A stretch of 64,000 bases of DNA from Albidovulum aestuarii. GTDB taxonomy: Bacteria; Pseudomonadota; Alphaproteobacteria; Rhodobacterales; Rhodobacteraceae. The position numbers were made by a program, and so were the translations under genes. Location of the stretch: assembly GCF_029961185.1 (NCBI RefSeq), contig NZ_JASBQQ010000009.1:124001-188000 (forward strand), given 5' to 3'. This document shows positions 16,680 through 26,188 of the stretch, piece by piece. The notes under the pieces are model-generated. The model did not search any database, was not told the origin of the DNA, and worked only from the letters and a program-made list of their open reading frames with translations. The number at the start of each line of letters is the position of its first letter. Positions within the stretch are counted from its first letter, which is position 1.

Positions 16680-17693
16680 ATGATGAGCGCCGACCTGCCC
16701 TTGACCAAGGATACTCGCCGCACGCCCCGCCGGCGGTTGCGCGATCGTGTGATCATGGTCGGTCTCGCCCTGTTGTTCGTCGCCGGGCTGATCGGACTGG
16801 CCGCTGCAACCGGATGGGAAGAAACCCGCGCCCAGATCGCCCGCCTGACACTTTGGCAGGGCGCTGTGCTTCTGGCCCTGTCGCTCGTGAATTACGGGTT
16901 TCGCGGGTTGCGCTGGCACCTTTTTGCGCGGCGCCTCGGCCTCGTCACGACCCTTGCGCAGGACATGCGGCACTTCCTTGGCGGTTTTGCCATGGTGGTG
17001 ACGCCCGGGAGGGTAGGCGAACTGGTGCGCATGCGCTGGCTGAAGCGCGAGACCGGGTGGAATTTCGAACGCACCGCGCCGCTCGCACTGATGGACCGCG
17101 CCTCGGACCTCGCGGCGATGGCGCTGATCCTCGGCTTCTCGATTTCGCTCGCAGCGACCGGCGTCGCGGGCGCGGTGCCCGTCACGATCCTTGCCCTGAC
17201 GGCGGCCTTCGTTGTGACACGGCCCAAGCTTCTAGCCTGGATCGTCGGCCTCGCCTACCGCCTGACCGGCCGCCTGCCACGGCTTTTCGGCAAGACCCGC
17301 CGCGCTGCAAGGTCGCTGTCGCGCTTTTCCGGCCCGTCGACGATGATCCCCGCCCTCGCGCTCGGCATGATGGGCTGGGCCGCCGAGGGCTATGCCTTCC
17401 ACCTGCTTCTGGGCTGGATGGGGACTGAAATCGGCCTGATGAAGGCCGTCGCCATCTTTGTCTTCGCCACCCTCGCTGGCGGGCTGACCGGCGCGCCGGG
17501 TGGCGTCGGCGGTGCCGAGGCCGCGATGATCGCGCTTCTGGCGCTCGATGGCGTGGCGATGGAAGTATCCGTCCCGGCCACCGCCATCATCCGCATCACC
17601 ACCTTGTGGTTTGCCCTGATCCTCGGCATGGTCATCTTCCCCTTCGCCGAACGTATTTCCCTGAGAGAGAGCCATGCGCTGGAAAACGACTGA
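16680..17693 (+). CDS. Lysylphosphatidylglycerol synthase-type flippase-domain membrane protein
   Basis: 337 residues with about eight hydrophobic segments (VIMVGLALLFVAGLIGLAAA first). RGLRWHLFARRLG, MVVTPGRVGELVRMRWLKR, ALMDRASDLAAMALIL and GLTGAPGGVGGAEAAMIALLAL are typical of the LPG-synthase transmembrane (UPF0104/GtrA-unrelated) family. The soluble lysyltransferase half is absent, so it is not a lipid aminoacylase. It probably moves a lipid or lipid-linked sugar across the inner membrane. ATG at 16680; a second ATG follows directly. Its end overlaps the DprE1-like gene by 20 bases, which implies one operon and a joint pathway. Confidence 0.82.
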   Translation: MMSADLPLTKDTRRTPRRRLRDRVIMVGLALLFVAGLIGLAAATGWEETRAQIARLTLWQGAVLLALSLVNYGFRGLRWHLFARRLGLVTTLAQDMRHFLGGFAMVVTPGRVGELVRMRWLKRETGWNFERTAPLALMDRASDLAAMALILGFSISLAATGVAGAVPVTILALTAAFVVTRPKLLAWIVGLAYRLTGRLPRLFGKTRRAARSLSRFSGPSTMIPALALGMMGWAAEGYAFHLLLGWMGTEIGLMKAVAIFVFATLAGGLTGAPGGVGGAEAAMIALLALDGVAMEVSVPATAIIRITTLWFALILGMVIFPFAERISLRESHALEND

Positions 17694-18987
17694 CTATACC
17701 GGCTGGGGCCGGGCCTTGACGGCGAGTGGAGACATTGCACGGCCCGAACGGCGCACGGCGCTTGAGGCGATCCTGAAGGACGGGCTGGTCCCGGCCATCG
17801 GCATGCGCCGCAGCTATGGCGATGCGGCGCTGAATGACGGCGGGCGGGTGATCGACATGACCCGGCTCGACCGGATGCTGTCCTTCGACACGACAACCGG
17901 CATTCTCGATGTCGAGGCCGGGGCCCGGATCGGCGAGATCGCTGCGGCCTTCGCTCCCCGGGGCTGGTTGCCATCCGTTATGCCAGGCACGGGTTTTGCC
18001 ACGGTTGGCGGCTGCATCGCACAGGACGTGCACGGCAAGAACCACCACAAGGCCGGGTCCTTCTGCGAACACGTCGTTTCACTGACACTCCTGACCGGCA
18101 CCGGCCCGGTGGAGGTTTCGCCCGAGAAGACCCCGGAACTCTTCCGCGCCACGGCGGGCGGGCTGGGCCAGACCGGGGTGATCGTCTCGGCACGGCTGAA
18201 ACTCCTTGCGGCCAAGGGCGACGTTATGGTCGTGACCGAGCGGCGCATCGCCGACTGGGACGAATTCCTTGTCCGCCTCGACGCGTCCGATGCCACCTAT
18301 ACGGTCGGCTGGATCGACGCCACGGCGACCGGCGTGAACCTCGGGCGCGGCATCCTTGAGGAGGGCGAGACGGGTTCCGGCCTGATCACCCAGCGCGGCA
18401 AATACCGCAAGGTCCCGTTCAACGCCCCGCATTTCGCACTATCAGGGCCGATCGTGAAGGCCTTCAACTCGGCCTATTACCGCCGCGTCCCGGAAACCGG
18501 GCGCACCGTCGTACGGCCGATCTCGGATTTCTTCTTCCCGCTCGACAAGATCCACGACTGGAACAAGCTTTACGGCAAAGCGGGCTTTCACCAGTTCCAA
18601 TGCGTCGTGCCCTTGGGCGCGGCCCCGGCTTTGCGGGAAATGCTGGAGGAAATCGCAGGCTCCGGCCTCGCCTCACCGCTTGCGGTGCTGAAACGCATGG
18701 GACCGGGTCGCGCGGGCTATCTGAGCTTTCCCATGGAGGGCTATACGCTCGCCGTCGACTTCCCCAACCGCGCCGCTGCGCGGAACCTCGTCAAGCGGCT
18801 TGAGGGCCGCACTGCCGCTGCGGGTGGACGCATCTATTTCGCCAAGGACAGCCTTGCCGAGGGCACCGATCTGGGTGCGATGTATCCCGACCTGCCCGAC
18901 TGGCAGGCCGAGGTCGCAAAGCTGGACCCCGAGACGCGTCTTGCCACCGACCTGACCCGCCGACTGTCCCTGAGGAGCGCGCAATGA
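17674..18987 (+). CDS. DprE1-like FAD-binding oxidoreductase
   Basis: 437-residue flavoprotein of the FAD_binding_4 / D-arabinono-1,4-lactone-oxidase fold. RRSYGDAALNDGG (about residue 45) and the QDVHGKNHHKAGSFCEHV stretch (about 118-134) closely follow mycobacterial DprE1, which oxidises the 2'-OH of polyprenyl-phosphoribose. The C-terminal half (YGKAGFHQFQCVVP, VLKRMGPGRAGYLSFPMEGYTLA) also fits. The next gene, overlapping by ATGA, is a DprE2-like reductase, so together they may epimerise a lipid-linked ribose to arabinose. The mycobacterial activity is known; its use here is inferred. Confidence 0.82.
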   Translation: MRWKTTDYTGWGRALTASGDIARPERRTALEAILKDGLVPAIGMRRSYGDAALNDGGRVIDMTRLDRMLSFDTTTGILDVEAGARIGEIAAAFAPRGWLPSVMPGTGFATVGGCIAQDVHGKNHHKAGSFCEHVVSLTLLTGTGPVEVSPEKTPELFRATAGGLGQTGVIVSARLKLLAAKGDVMVVTERRIADWDEFLVRLDASDATYTVGWIDATATGVNLGRGILEEGETGSGLITQRGKYRKVPFNAPHFALSGPIVKAFNSAYYRRVPETGRTVVRPISDFFFPLDKIHDWNKLYGKAGFHQFQCVVPLGAAPALREMLEEIAGSGLASPLAVLKRMGPGRAGYLSFPMEGYTLAVDFPNRAAARNLVKRLEGRTAAAGGRIYFAKDSLAEGTDLGAMYPDLPDWQAEVAKLDPETRLATDLTRRLSLRSAQ

Positions 18988-19721
18988 ACTCGACATGGAT
19001 CATTCTCGGCGCGACCTCGTCAATGGCCCGCGCCTTTGCCCGCGCGGTCGCCGCCGAAGGCGCGGCCGTCCTTCTCGCCGGGCGCGATATTGACGACCTG
19101 ATGGTGATGGCAAACGATTGCCGGTTGCGCGGCGCGCGTCTTGCCGAACCCGTCACGTTCGACGCGCGCAAGCCCGGTGGCTTTGCGGACCTCATCGAAC
19201 GAATGGAGAAGGAAGAGGGCGAACTGAACGCCGCCGTCTTCGTCGGCTCCATGCCCGAACAATCCGCGATCGACGAGGATCCCGCGCTGATCGACGGTGT
19301 CATCGCCGACAGCCATACCGGCCCTGCGCGGTTCCTGCAGATGCTGGCCCCCCTGATGGAGGCGCGCGGCGGCGGCACCGTTGTCGGGGTCGCGTCGGTC
19401 GCCGGTGACCGCGGACGGCTTGGCAACTATGTCTATGGATCGGCCAAGGCGGGCTTCGCCACCTACCTTTCGGGCCTGAGGAACCGCCTGACGCGGGCGG
19501 GCGGGCATGTCGTGACCGTCAAGCCCGGCTTTGTCGATACTGCGATGACCTGGGGCCTGCCGGGCATGTTCCTCGTCGCCTCACCCGATGCAGTGGCGAA
19601 GGATATCCTGAACGCCGTCAGGAAGCGGAAAAATACAATCTACACGCCGTTCTTCTGGCGTTACATCATGCTGATCATCCGCCATATCCCCGAGCCGATC
19701 TTCAAGAAGATGAAGATCTGA
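18984..19721 (+). CDS. DprE2-like short-chain dehydrogenase
   Basis: 245-residue SDR: glycine-rich NAD(P) motif ILGATSSMARAFARAV at residues 7-22 and catalytic Tyr151/Lys155 in YVYGSAKAGF, then VTVKPGFVDTAMT. The C-terminal tail (FWRYIMLIIRHIPEPIFKKMKI) is amphipathic and DprE2-like, suggesting membrane association. It would reduce the keto intermediate made by the DprE1-like enzyme. Translation is coupled through the ATGA overlap at 18984. General SDR family membership is certain; the DprE2 role rests on the neighbour. Confidence 0.83.
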   Translation: MNSTWIILGATSSMARAFARAVAAEGAAVLLAGRDIDDLMVMANDCRLRGARLAEPVTFDARKPGGFADLIERMEKEEGELNAAVFVGSMPEQSAIDEDPALIDGVIADSHTGPARFLQMLAPLMEARGGGTVVGVASVAGDRGRLGNYVYGSAKAGFATYLSGLRNRLTRAGGHVVTVKPGFVDTAMTWGLPGMFLVASPDAVAKDILNAVRKRKNTIYTPFFWRYIMLIIRHIPEPIFKKMKI

Positions 19722-19741
19722 AGCGTAGTCTTCAGTCGAGT

Positions 19742-19763
19742 AAGGTGGGTTCAAACCCACCTT
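19742..19763. repeat. Short intergenic palindrome, copy 1
   Basis: Arms AAGGTGGGTT and AACCCACCTT (10 bp) around CA. It sits between two convergent genes (dprE2-like and meaB), where it could end transcription both ways. A near-identical copy is at 47136-47161 and a GC-shifted relative at 56080-56099. Confidence 0.75.
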
Positions 19764-19771
19764 GCAAGCGC

Positions 19772-20764
19772 CTATTCGCGGGCATTCTGCAGACCGCGCA
19801 GCATCTCTGCCGCTGCCTGCACCGGCGCGGCTTTACCTTCGGCCACCGCTCGGCCCAGATCGTCCATCCGCGCCCGCGCTACGGGATCAGATGTCAGCCG
19901 GGCGAGCAGGCCCTGCCGCACCTCTTCCTCAAACCAGTGCCGCGCCTGTTCCGCCCGGCGTACCGCGAAATGCCCGTTTGCCCGACGCCAACCGGCCAGC
20001 TCCTGCATCTCGGCCCATGCGGTATCCAAACCCGTCTCCTCCGCCGCCGAGACACAGAGTGCCTTCGGGAACCCCTCGGGGTCTTGCGCCCGCTTGCGCA
20101 GAAGCCGGAGCGCACCGGCATAATCGGCGCAGGTCCGCGTCGCGGTGTCCTTCAGGGCACCGTCGGCCTTGTTCACGAGGATCAGGTCGGCCATCTCCAT
20201 GATGCCCCGCTTTACCCCCTGCAATTCATCGCCACCCGCCGGCGCAAGCAGCAGGATGAAAAGGTCCGACATCTCGGCTACCACCGTTTCGGACTGACCG
20301 ACCCCCACCGTCTCAATCAGCACCACGTCAAAACCAGCCGCCTCGCAAAGCGCGACCGCCTCGCGCGTGCGTCGCGCCACGCCACCAAGATGGGTCTGGC
20401 TGGGCGAGGGGCGGATGAAGGCATTGGGGTTGCGCGACAGCCTCTCCATCCGCGTCTTGTCGCCGAGGATCGAGCCACCTGACCGCGCGGAAGAGGGATC
20501 GACCGCCAGAACGGCCACCTTCAAACCCTGCCCGGTCAGCATCGTCCCGAACGCCTCGATGAAGCTCGACTTGCCAACACCGGGCGTGCCTGACAGCCCG
20601 ATCCGAAGTGCCTGACGCGTGGTTCCGAGCGTGTCCAGAAGTGCTGCAGCATCGGCCCGGTGATCCGTACGTCGGCTTTCAACCAGCGTGATCGCCCGCG
20701 CCAGCGCCCGCCGGTCGCCTGCTTCCACCTTCGCGGCAAGCTCGTTCAACTCGATGTTACGCAA
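19772..20764 (-). CDS. meaB: Methylmalonyl-CoA mutase-associated GTPase MeaB
   Basis: 330-residue G3E-type GTPase that guards adenosylcobalamin loading of methylmalonyl-CoA mutase. [18 protein letters not shown] is the P-loop; [45 protein letters not shown] and LVNKADG complete the ArgK/MeaB pattern. The preferred start is TTG at 20764 ([10 protein letters not shown]) with AAAGG seven bases ahead; no ATG is suitably placed. The mutase itself is not in the window. Confidence 0.93.
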   Translation of the reverse strand: MRNIELNELAAKVEAGDRRALARAITLVESRRTDHRADAAALLDTLGTTRQALRIGLSGTPGVGKSSFIEAFGTMLTGQGLKVAVLAVDPSSARSGGSILGDKTRMERLSRNPNAFIRPSPSQTHLGGVARRTREAVALCEAAGFDVVLIETVGVGQSETVVAEMSDLFILLLAPAGGDELQGVKRGIMEMADLILVNKADGALKDTATRTCADYAGALRLLRKRAQDPEGFPKALCVSAAEETGLDTAWAEMQELAGWRRANGHFAVRRAEQARHWFEEEVRQGLLARLTSDPVARARMDDLGRAVAEGKAAPVQAAAEMLRGLQNARE

Positions 20765-20880
20765 ATGGCGGCCTTTCGCTGACGGAACGGGGTTGTGAGT
20801 TGACCTCACCGGGGTTTTCTTGCCTGTTCGGATGCGCCGATGTCCAGAGCCACGGCGAGAAAAAGACAACGGGCAGAGTG

Positions 20881-21609
20881 ATGACGATTGCAATCCGTAC
20901 CCTTGGCGCAACGGCGCTGATCCTCGCATTTGCGCAGACGCCGCTGCGCGCTGATCAGACCGACAGCGCGGTCTTCGACCTGACGCTGAAAGGCATCCAT
21001 GCCGGTACGCTGTCGGTTTCCGGCTCCATTCAGGGGACGAGCTATGCTGCCTCCGGTGTCCTGAAATCCGGTGGCCTCGTCGCCTTGGTCAAGAAGGTGC
21101 GCTACGATGCCCGTTCGGCAGGCCATGTCTCTGATGGCCGCTTCACCCCGTCCCGGTACGAGGAGGACGCCGATACCGGAAGTCGCCAATCGCAATCGGT
21201 GATGGAATACATTGCCGGCGTGCCGCAGGTGAAGAAGTACAACCCGCCCCGGACGGAGAAGGAAGGCGGTGTCGATCCCGCCACCCAGGGCGGCACCGTC
21301 GACCCGCTGACCGCGCTTTACGCGGCTTTGCGCGACGTGCCCGAGGGCGAGGCCTGCAAGCTCGCCGTCTTCATGTTCGACGGCAAGCGCCGCAGTCAGG
21401 TCGTTCTCGGTGATCCGAAGCCCGATGGCTCCGGCGTCTCCTGCCCCGGTGAGTATCGCCGGCTGGAAGGGTTCTCGGCCCGCGAGATGTCGGAGAAGAG
21501 CCGCTTTCCCTTCATGATGCAGCTGGAGCCTGTCGGGAACGGCATGCTGCGGGTGACCGAGATTTCGATGGATACGCTCTATGGCAAAGGACGCCTGAAA
21601 CGGCGATAA
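20881..21609 (+). CDS. DUF3108 domain-containing exported protein
   Basis: 242 residues with a signal peptide ([21 protein letters not shown], cut near residue 23). The rest is the beta-rich DUF3108 fold, with [50 protein letters not shown] and [14 protein letters not shown]. The family is periplasmic and of unknown function. ATG at 20881 is chosen because upstream residues do not fit a signal peptide. It lies 8 bases before hrpB and is probably co-transcribed with it, and divergent from meaB. Confidence 0.8.
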   Translation: MTIAIRTLGATALILAFAQTPLRADQTDSAVFDLTLKGIHAGTLSVSGSIQGTSYAASGVLKSGGLVALVKKVRYDARSAGHVSDGRFTPSRYEEDADTGSRQSQSVMEYIAGVPQVKKYNPPRTEKEGGVDPATQGGTVDPLTALYAALRDVPEGEACKLAVFMFDGKRRSQVVLGDPKPDGSGVSCPGEYRRLEGFSAREMSEKSRFPFMMQLEPVGNGMLRVTEISMDTLYGKGRLKRR

Positions 21610-21617
21610 GCGCCGGT

Positions 21618-24074
21618 GTGAAGGATCATCTGCCGATAGACGAAGCGCTTCCCGCGCTGACTGACGCGCTTCGCCGCGCGGGCCGGGCCGTCTTGCAGGC
21701 GCCCCCCGGCGCGGGCAAGACGACAGGCGTGCCTTTGGCGATGCTTGAGTCCGGGCTGACGGATGACCGCATCGTCATGCTGGAACCCCGCCGCCTTGCC
21801 GCCCGCGCCGCCGCCGAACGTATGGCCGAGACCTTGGGTGAAAGCGTGGGCCAGACAGTCGGCTACCGCATCCGGGGCGAGGCCAAGGTATCAAAAGCCA
21901 CGCGGATCGAGGTCGTGACCGAAGGCATCCTGACAAGGATGATCCAGTCCGACCCCGAACTGACCGGCATCGGCGCGGTGATCTTCGATGAGTTCCATGA
22001 ACGCTCGCTCAATGCCGATCTGGGCCTCGCCTTGGCATGGGAGGTGCGGCAGGCCTTGCGCCCCGACCTTCTGATCCTCGCCATGTCGGCGACGCTCGAT
22101 GCCGCCCCCGTGGCGACGATGCTGGACGGTGCCCCCGTGATAACCTCCGAAGGCCGCGCCTTTCCGGTCGAGACCCGCTGGCTGGCCCGTCCGGTGGACA
22201 AGTCGATGCGGTTCGAGGCGGCCGTTGCCGGGCTGGTCGGGCAGGCGGCGGAAGAGACCGACGGCGGCATCCTTGTCTTCCTGCCGGGCGAGGGCGAGAT
22301 CCGCCGCGTCGAAAGCCTGCTCTCGGGCCGCCTGCCCGCCGGGTGCACCGTCCGCCCCCTTTTTGGCGCGATGGACTTCGCCGCCCAGCGCGCCGCCATC
22401 GCGCCCGCGCGGGAGGGGCGCAAGGTGGTGCTTGCGACGTCGATCGCCGAAACCTCGCTGACGATCGAAGATATCCGCGTAGTCGTCGATGCGGGCCGCG
22501 CGCGCCGGGCGCGATTCGATCCGGCCTCGGGCATGTCGCGGCTGATCACCGAACGCGTGACCAGGGCCGAGGCAGAACAACGCCGGGGCCGTGCGGGCCG
22601 TGTGGCCGAGGGCACCTGCTACCGGCTCTGGACGAAGGGTGAAGAGGGCGGCATGGCCCCCTTCCCGCCTGCCGAGATCGAGGCAGCGGATCTCTCGGGC
22701 CTTGCACTGGAACTCGCGCTCTGGGGGTCCGATGGGGCGGACCTAGCCTTCCTGACGCCACCGCCCGGCCCGGCTTTGGCCGAAGCGCGGGCGCTTCTCA
22801 CCGATCTCGGCGCGCTCGAAGGGGCGGGCCGGATCACCGATCACGGCAAGGCGCTGGCCGCCCTGCCGCTGCATCCCCGTCTCGGCCACATTCTGCTAAC
22901 AGCGGGGCCGGAGGCTGCGACTCTGGCAGCCCTTCTCGCCGAACGCGACCCCTTGCGCGGCGCGCCTGCCGATCTGGCTCTGCGCCTTGCTGCCATCCGC
23001 GATCCGAAGGGCTACGAGGTAGACCATCCCCACCGGGTTGACCGCGGCACGGTCGAACGCATCCGCACCGAGGCGCGACGCCTCTCACGTCTGACCAAAC
23101 CCGTCACCGAAAGCTACAACCCCGCCGAGATGGCCGCACTCGCCTATCCCGACCGGATCGGGCTGCGCCGCAGGGGCGATGCGCCGCGTTATGTGCTTTC
23201 AGGCGGCAAGGGCGCGGTCGTGAACGATGCTGACCCTTTGGGCGCCGAACGGCTGATCGTCGTCACCGACCTCGACGGTGACCCGCGTGAGGCGAAGGTC
23301 CGGCAGGGCATCGCGATCCGCGAGGCCTCGCTCCGCCGCCTCTTCGCCGACCGGATTGGCTGGCAGGACATCTGCGAATGGTCGCGGCGCGAAGGCCGCG
23401 TGGTGGCCCGGCGTCAGGAACGGTTGGGCGCGCTGATCCTCGATGACCGCCACTGGCCGGACGCAGACCGCAAGGCGATGGCCCGCGCAGCACTCGACGG
23501 GTTGCGCCAGATCGGCCTCACATGGTCCGAACCCGCCCGCCGTTTCCGGGCGCGGGTGGAACTCTTGCGCCATGAGGGTGCCGACCTGCCCGATTTCAGC
23601 GATGATGCTCTTCTGGATCGCGCCGGGGACTGGCTTCTGCCCCATCTCGCGGGCAAACGCACCGAAGGCGAATTGCGCAATCTGGACCTGACCGAGCCGC
23701 TGCGGAACGCATTGACATGGGACCAGCTTCAGCTTGTCGACCGCCTCGCGCCAGGGCATTTCGAAACCCCGCTCGGCCGCCGCGTGCCCATCGATTACGA
23801 GGGCGACCATCCCGGCATCGCGATCCGCTTGCAGGAGATGTTCGGCGTGACCGAACACCCCACGGTCGGGCCGAAACGCCTGCACCTGCGCATCACGCTC
23901 CTCTCGCCCGCGCAGCGCCCGGTCCAGACCACGCTCGACCTGCCGGGCTTCTGGGCCACCTCCTATGCCGATGTCAGGAAAGATATGCGCGGGCAGTATC
24001 CCAAGCACCCATGGCCCGAGGACCCGACAGAGGCGGAACCAACGCTGAGGGCCAAGCCGCGCAGCAGGCCCTGA
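21618..24074 (+). CDS. hrpB: ATP-dependent helicase HrpB
   Basis: 818-residue DEAH-box helicase. APPGAGKTTGVPLAML (Walker A), DEFHERSLNADL (DEAH-like box), MSATLDA, ATSIAETSLTIE and TRAEAEQRRGRAGRVAEGTCYRLW (motif VI) appear in order, followed by the HrpB-specific C-terminal domain (RVPIDYEGDHPGIAIRLQEMFG, LPGFWATSYADVRKDMRGQYPKHPWPED). The start is GTG at 21618; the ribosome site is weak, so coupling to the DUF3108 gene 8 bases upstream is likely. HrpB's precise RNA target is not known in this group. Confidence 0.95.
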   Translation: MKDHLPIDEALPALTDALRRAGRAVLQAPPGAGKTTGVPLAMLESGLTDDRIVMLEPRRLAARAAAERMAETLGESVGQTVGYRIRGEAKVSKATRIEVVTEGILTRMIQSDPELTGIGAVIFDEFHERSLNADLGLALAWEVRQALRPDLLILAMSATLDAAPVATMLDGAPVITSEGRAFPVETRWLARPVDKSMRFEAAVAGLVGQAAEETDGGILVFLPGEGEIRRVESLLSGRLPAGCTVRPLFGAMDFAAQRAAIAPAREGRKVVLATSIAETSLTIEDIRVVVDAGRARRARFDPASGMSRLITERVTRAEAEQRRGRAGRVAEGTCYRLWTKGEEGGMAPFPPAEIEAADLSGLALELALWGSDGADLAFLTPPPGPALAEARALLTDLGALEGAGRITDHGKALAALPLHPRLGHILLTAGPEAATLAALLAERDPLRGAPADLALRLAAIRDPKGYEVDHPHRVDRGTVERIRTEARRLSRLTKPVTESYNPAEMAALAYPDRIGLRRRGDAPRYVLSGGKGAVVNDADPLGAERLIVVTDLDGDPREAKVRQGIAIREASLRRLFADRIGWQDICEWSRREGRVVARRQERLGALILDDRHWPDADRKAMARAALDGLRQIGLTWSEPARRFRARVELLRHEGADLPDFSDDALLDRAGDWLLPHLAGKRTEGELRNLDLTEPLRNALTWDQLQLVDRLAPGHFETPLGRRVPIDYEGDHPGIAIRLQEMFGVTEHPTVGPKRLHLRITLLSPAQRPVQTTLDLPGFWATSYADVRKDMRGQYPKHPWPEDPTEAEPTLRAKPRSRP

Positions 24075-24089
24075 ACACTGGACCTATCA

Positions 24090-24107
24090 GCGCCACAGCT
24101 CTGGCGC
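24090..24107 (+). terminator. Small hairpin after hrpB
   Basis: GCGCCA and TGGCGC (6 bp) around CAGCTC, 15 bases past the hrpB stop; no U run. A TTGACA box at 24129-24134 follows and may belong to the promoter of the next gene, although a good -10 box is not seen. Confidence 0.35.
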
Positions 24108-24190
24108 GATGAAAGGCGCGCGCTGCATTTGACACAGGCAGCAATGGAATGCATGACGCTGCGGCATAACCCGGCCAGCGTGGCAACCCA

Positions 24191-25096
24191 ATGCACCTCT
24201 ACCTGCCCATCGCCGAAGTATCGGTCAACGTCTTCCTCCTCTTGCTGATCGGCGGAGGTGTTGGCGTGATGTCGGGCATGTTCGGGGTCGGCGGCGGGTT
24301 CCTGATCACGCCGCTGCTTTTCTTCATCGGCGTACCGCCCGCAGTCGCCGTGGCGACCTCGGCCAACCAGATCGTCGCCTCCTCCGTCTCGGCGATCCTC
24401 GCCCATATCCGCCGCCGGACAGTGGATTTCCGCATGGGCTGGATACTTCTGGGTGGCGGCATAATCGGATCCGGCCTCGGGATGGTGGTTTTCAACTACC
24501 TCAAGGCTTTGGGTCAGGTGGAGCTTCTTATCCGGCTCTTCTACGTCATCTTCCTCGGCGGCATCGGCGCCCTGATGTTCGTCGAAAGCCTGCGGGCGAT
24601 CCTGCGGGCGCGCGACGCCTCGCGCCCGGTCGTCACGCGGCGGCAACGAGGCTGGGTCACAGCCCTGCCCTTCAAGATGAAGTTCCGCACCTCCGGCCTT
24701 TACATCTCGGTGATCCCACCTCTGGCAGTCGGCGCCTTGGTGGGCTTTCTGGCCGCGATCATGGGCGTCGGCGGTGGCTTCATCATGGTGCCCGCCATGA
24801 TCTATATCCTCAACATGCCGACCAAGGTCGTTGTCGGCACCTCGCTTTTCCAGATCATCTTCGTCTCAGGCTTCACCGCGATGATGCATGCGACGACGAA
24901 TTACAGCGTCGACATGGTACTTGCCGTGCTTCTGCTGGTCGGCGGGGTCGTCGGCGCCCAGATCGGCGCGGGGATCGGCGCGAAGCTGAAGGCCGAACAG
25001 TTGCGCATCCTTTTGGCGATCATGGTGCTGGGCGTCTGCATTAAGATCGCTCTGGAACTCGGCCTGCGCCCGGATGAACTTTATTCTCTCAAGTAG
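24191..25096 (+). CDS. TauE/SafE family sulfite/anion exporter
   Basis: Inner-membrane protein of 301 residues with two repeats of four transmembrane helices. Each repeat begins with the family glycine motif: SGMFGVGGGFLITPLLFFIGVPP near residue 29 and AAIMGVGGGFIMVPAMIYIL near 192. ATSANQIVASS and GTSLFQIIFVSG follow each repeat. The transported anion (sulfite, sulfoacetate or other) cannot be told. ATG at 24191 has no strong ribosome site. It is convergent with the desaturase-family gene; the two stop codons abut. Confidence 0.9.
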   Translation: MHLYLPIAEVSVNVFLLLLIGGGVGVMSGMFGVGGGFLITPLLFFIGVPPAVAVATSANQIVASSVSAILAHIRRRTVDFRMGWILLGGGIIGSGLGMVVFNYLKALGQVELLIRLFYVIFLGGIGALMFVESLRAILRARDASRPVVTRRQRGWVTALPFKMKFRTSGLYISVIPPLAVGALVGFLAAIMGVGGGFIMVPAMIYILNMPTKVVVGTSLFQIIFVSGFTAMMHATTNYSVDMVLAVLLLVGGVVGAQIGAGIGAKLKAEQLRILLAIMVLGVCIKIALELGLRPDELYSLK

Positions 25097-26092
25097 TCAC
25101 CGCCCGATCCGCTTGCGGCGGTCCTTCATCCGTTCATGCGCCTCTGCCGTGCCGTCGTGAAACGATCCGAACCACTTGTCCCAGGGCATTTCCAGATTGC
25201 CGTAATTCACCTCGAAATAGCGGTGATGCATCTGGTGGTGGAAGGTGCCGAGGGCAAGTCGTTTGCGGTCCTTCACCAAAAGGTTCTCGAACCCGGTATG
25301 GGACGTCGCTGCGGTCAGAGACTGGTGCTGCATGTGAAAGAGGATGTGCAGTGGATGGGCCGGAATGACGAAATGGATCAGCACGCTTGAGAAGAAGATC
25401 AGATGCTCCACAGGATGCATCGACAGGCCCGACCACGGGCCGACATTGACATTGCGGTGATGAAGCGCATGGGCCAGCCGGTAAAGCGGCCCCCAGTGCA
25501 GCGCCCTATGCACCCAATAGAAATGGAGCGAAATCCAGAATGGCGTCAGCAGGAACAGAGCCACGAACCAGACCGGATGCGCCCCCCATGTCAGGACCGG
25601 CGCCCAGCCATTGCCCATCGCCCAGAACATCAGGACCTCATAGCCGGTCCAGAACCCGACGCCGCTCGTCAGAGTCCAGAACATGTTGTCGCGCACCTGC
25701 CCGCCAAGGGTGAATTGCCGCCCTTCGCGCGCAAGGTCGCGCGGGTCATATTTCAGCCGGTCCCCCTGCTTGCGGAAGGTGAAGAAGAACAGGTGCAGAC
25801 CGCCCGCGACCAGTGTCATCAGAATGAGGTTTCTCAGCCAGATCCCAATTATCCAGCCGGGCGCGAGCGTCTGGGTTACCTCCAGAGAGGGCTGGAACCA
25901 CGCCCATGACACCAAAGCGATACCGACCAAAATCGCGTTTTCGGCGAATGCGAGCCAGCGTACAGCCAGCCAGTGAACCATCCGCACAGGATCAGGTGGC
26001 CACGAAAAAAAAGGTGACGCCTGGATCGGCACTTCCGGGATATGGTGCCAGCCTTTCAGCGCCGGGCCGGTTGTGTCGTTGTGGTTGGTCAT
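25097..26092 (-). CDS. Sterol desaturase / fatty acid hydroxylase superfamily protein
   Basis: 331-residue di-iron membrane enzyme. Histidine boxes HRALH, HALHH, HPVEH, HMQHQ and HHQMHHRYFEVNYGN are present, with about four membrane segments before and between them. Members hydroxylate or desaturate sterols, carotenoids or fatty acids; the substrate here is unknown. ATG at 26092 follows AGGAGGAACCGCC. It is divergent from a LysR regulator with 96 bases between starts, a classical regulator-target pair. Confidence 0.88.
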   Translation of the reverse strand: MTNHNDTTGPALKGWHHIPEVPIQASPFFSWPPDPVRMVHWLAVRWLAFAENAILVGIALVSWAWFQPSLEVTQTLAPGWIIGIWLRNLILMTLVAGGLHLFFFTFRKQGDRLKYDPRDLAREGRQFTLGGQVRDNMFWTLTSGVGFWTGYEVLMFWAMGNGWAPVLTWGAHPVWFVALFLLTPFWISLHFYWVHRALHWGPLYRLAHALHHRNVNVGPWSGLSMHPVEHLIFFSSVLIHFVIPAHPLHILFHMQHQSLTAATSHTGFENLLVKDRKRLALGTFHHQMHHRYFEVNYGNLEMPWDKWFGSFHDGTAEAHERMKDRRKRIGR

Positions 26093-26143
26093 GGCGGTTC
26101 CTCCTGATCGGGCAAGGATGACGCAACCGTCTTTTCTTGAAAA

Positions 26144-26158
26144 ACAGATTTAATCTGT
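26144..26158. promoter_or_regulatory. Inverted repeat in the desaturase/LysR divergent promoter
   Basis: ACAGAT-TTA-ATCTGT, a 15-bp dyad inside an AT-rich stretch, has the size and T-N11-A form of a LysR recognition site. It is 30 bases upstream of the lysR start and 51 upstream of the desaturase start. Confidence 0.5.
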
Positions 26159-26188
26159 CATTTTAGTCTAAAAATCAGAGATGCAAAC

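Noticed and set aside
23199-24008. Minus-strand ORF opposite hrpB
   Set aside because: A shadow frame; hrpB C-terminal domain is complete in the sense frame.
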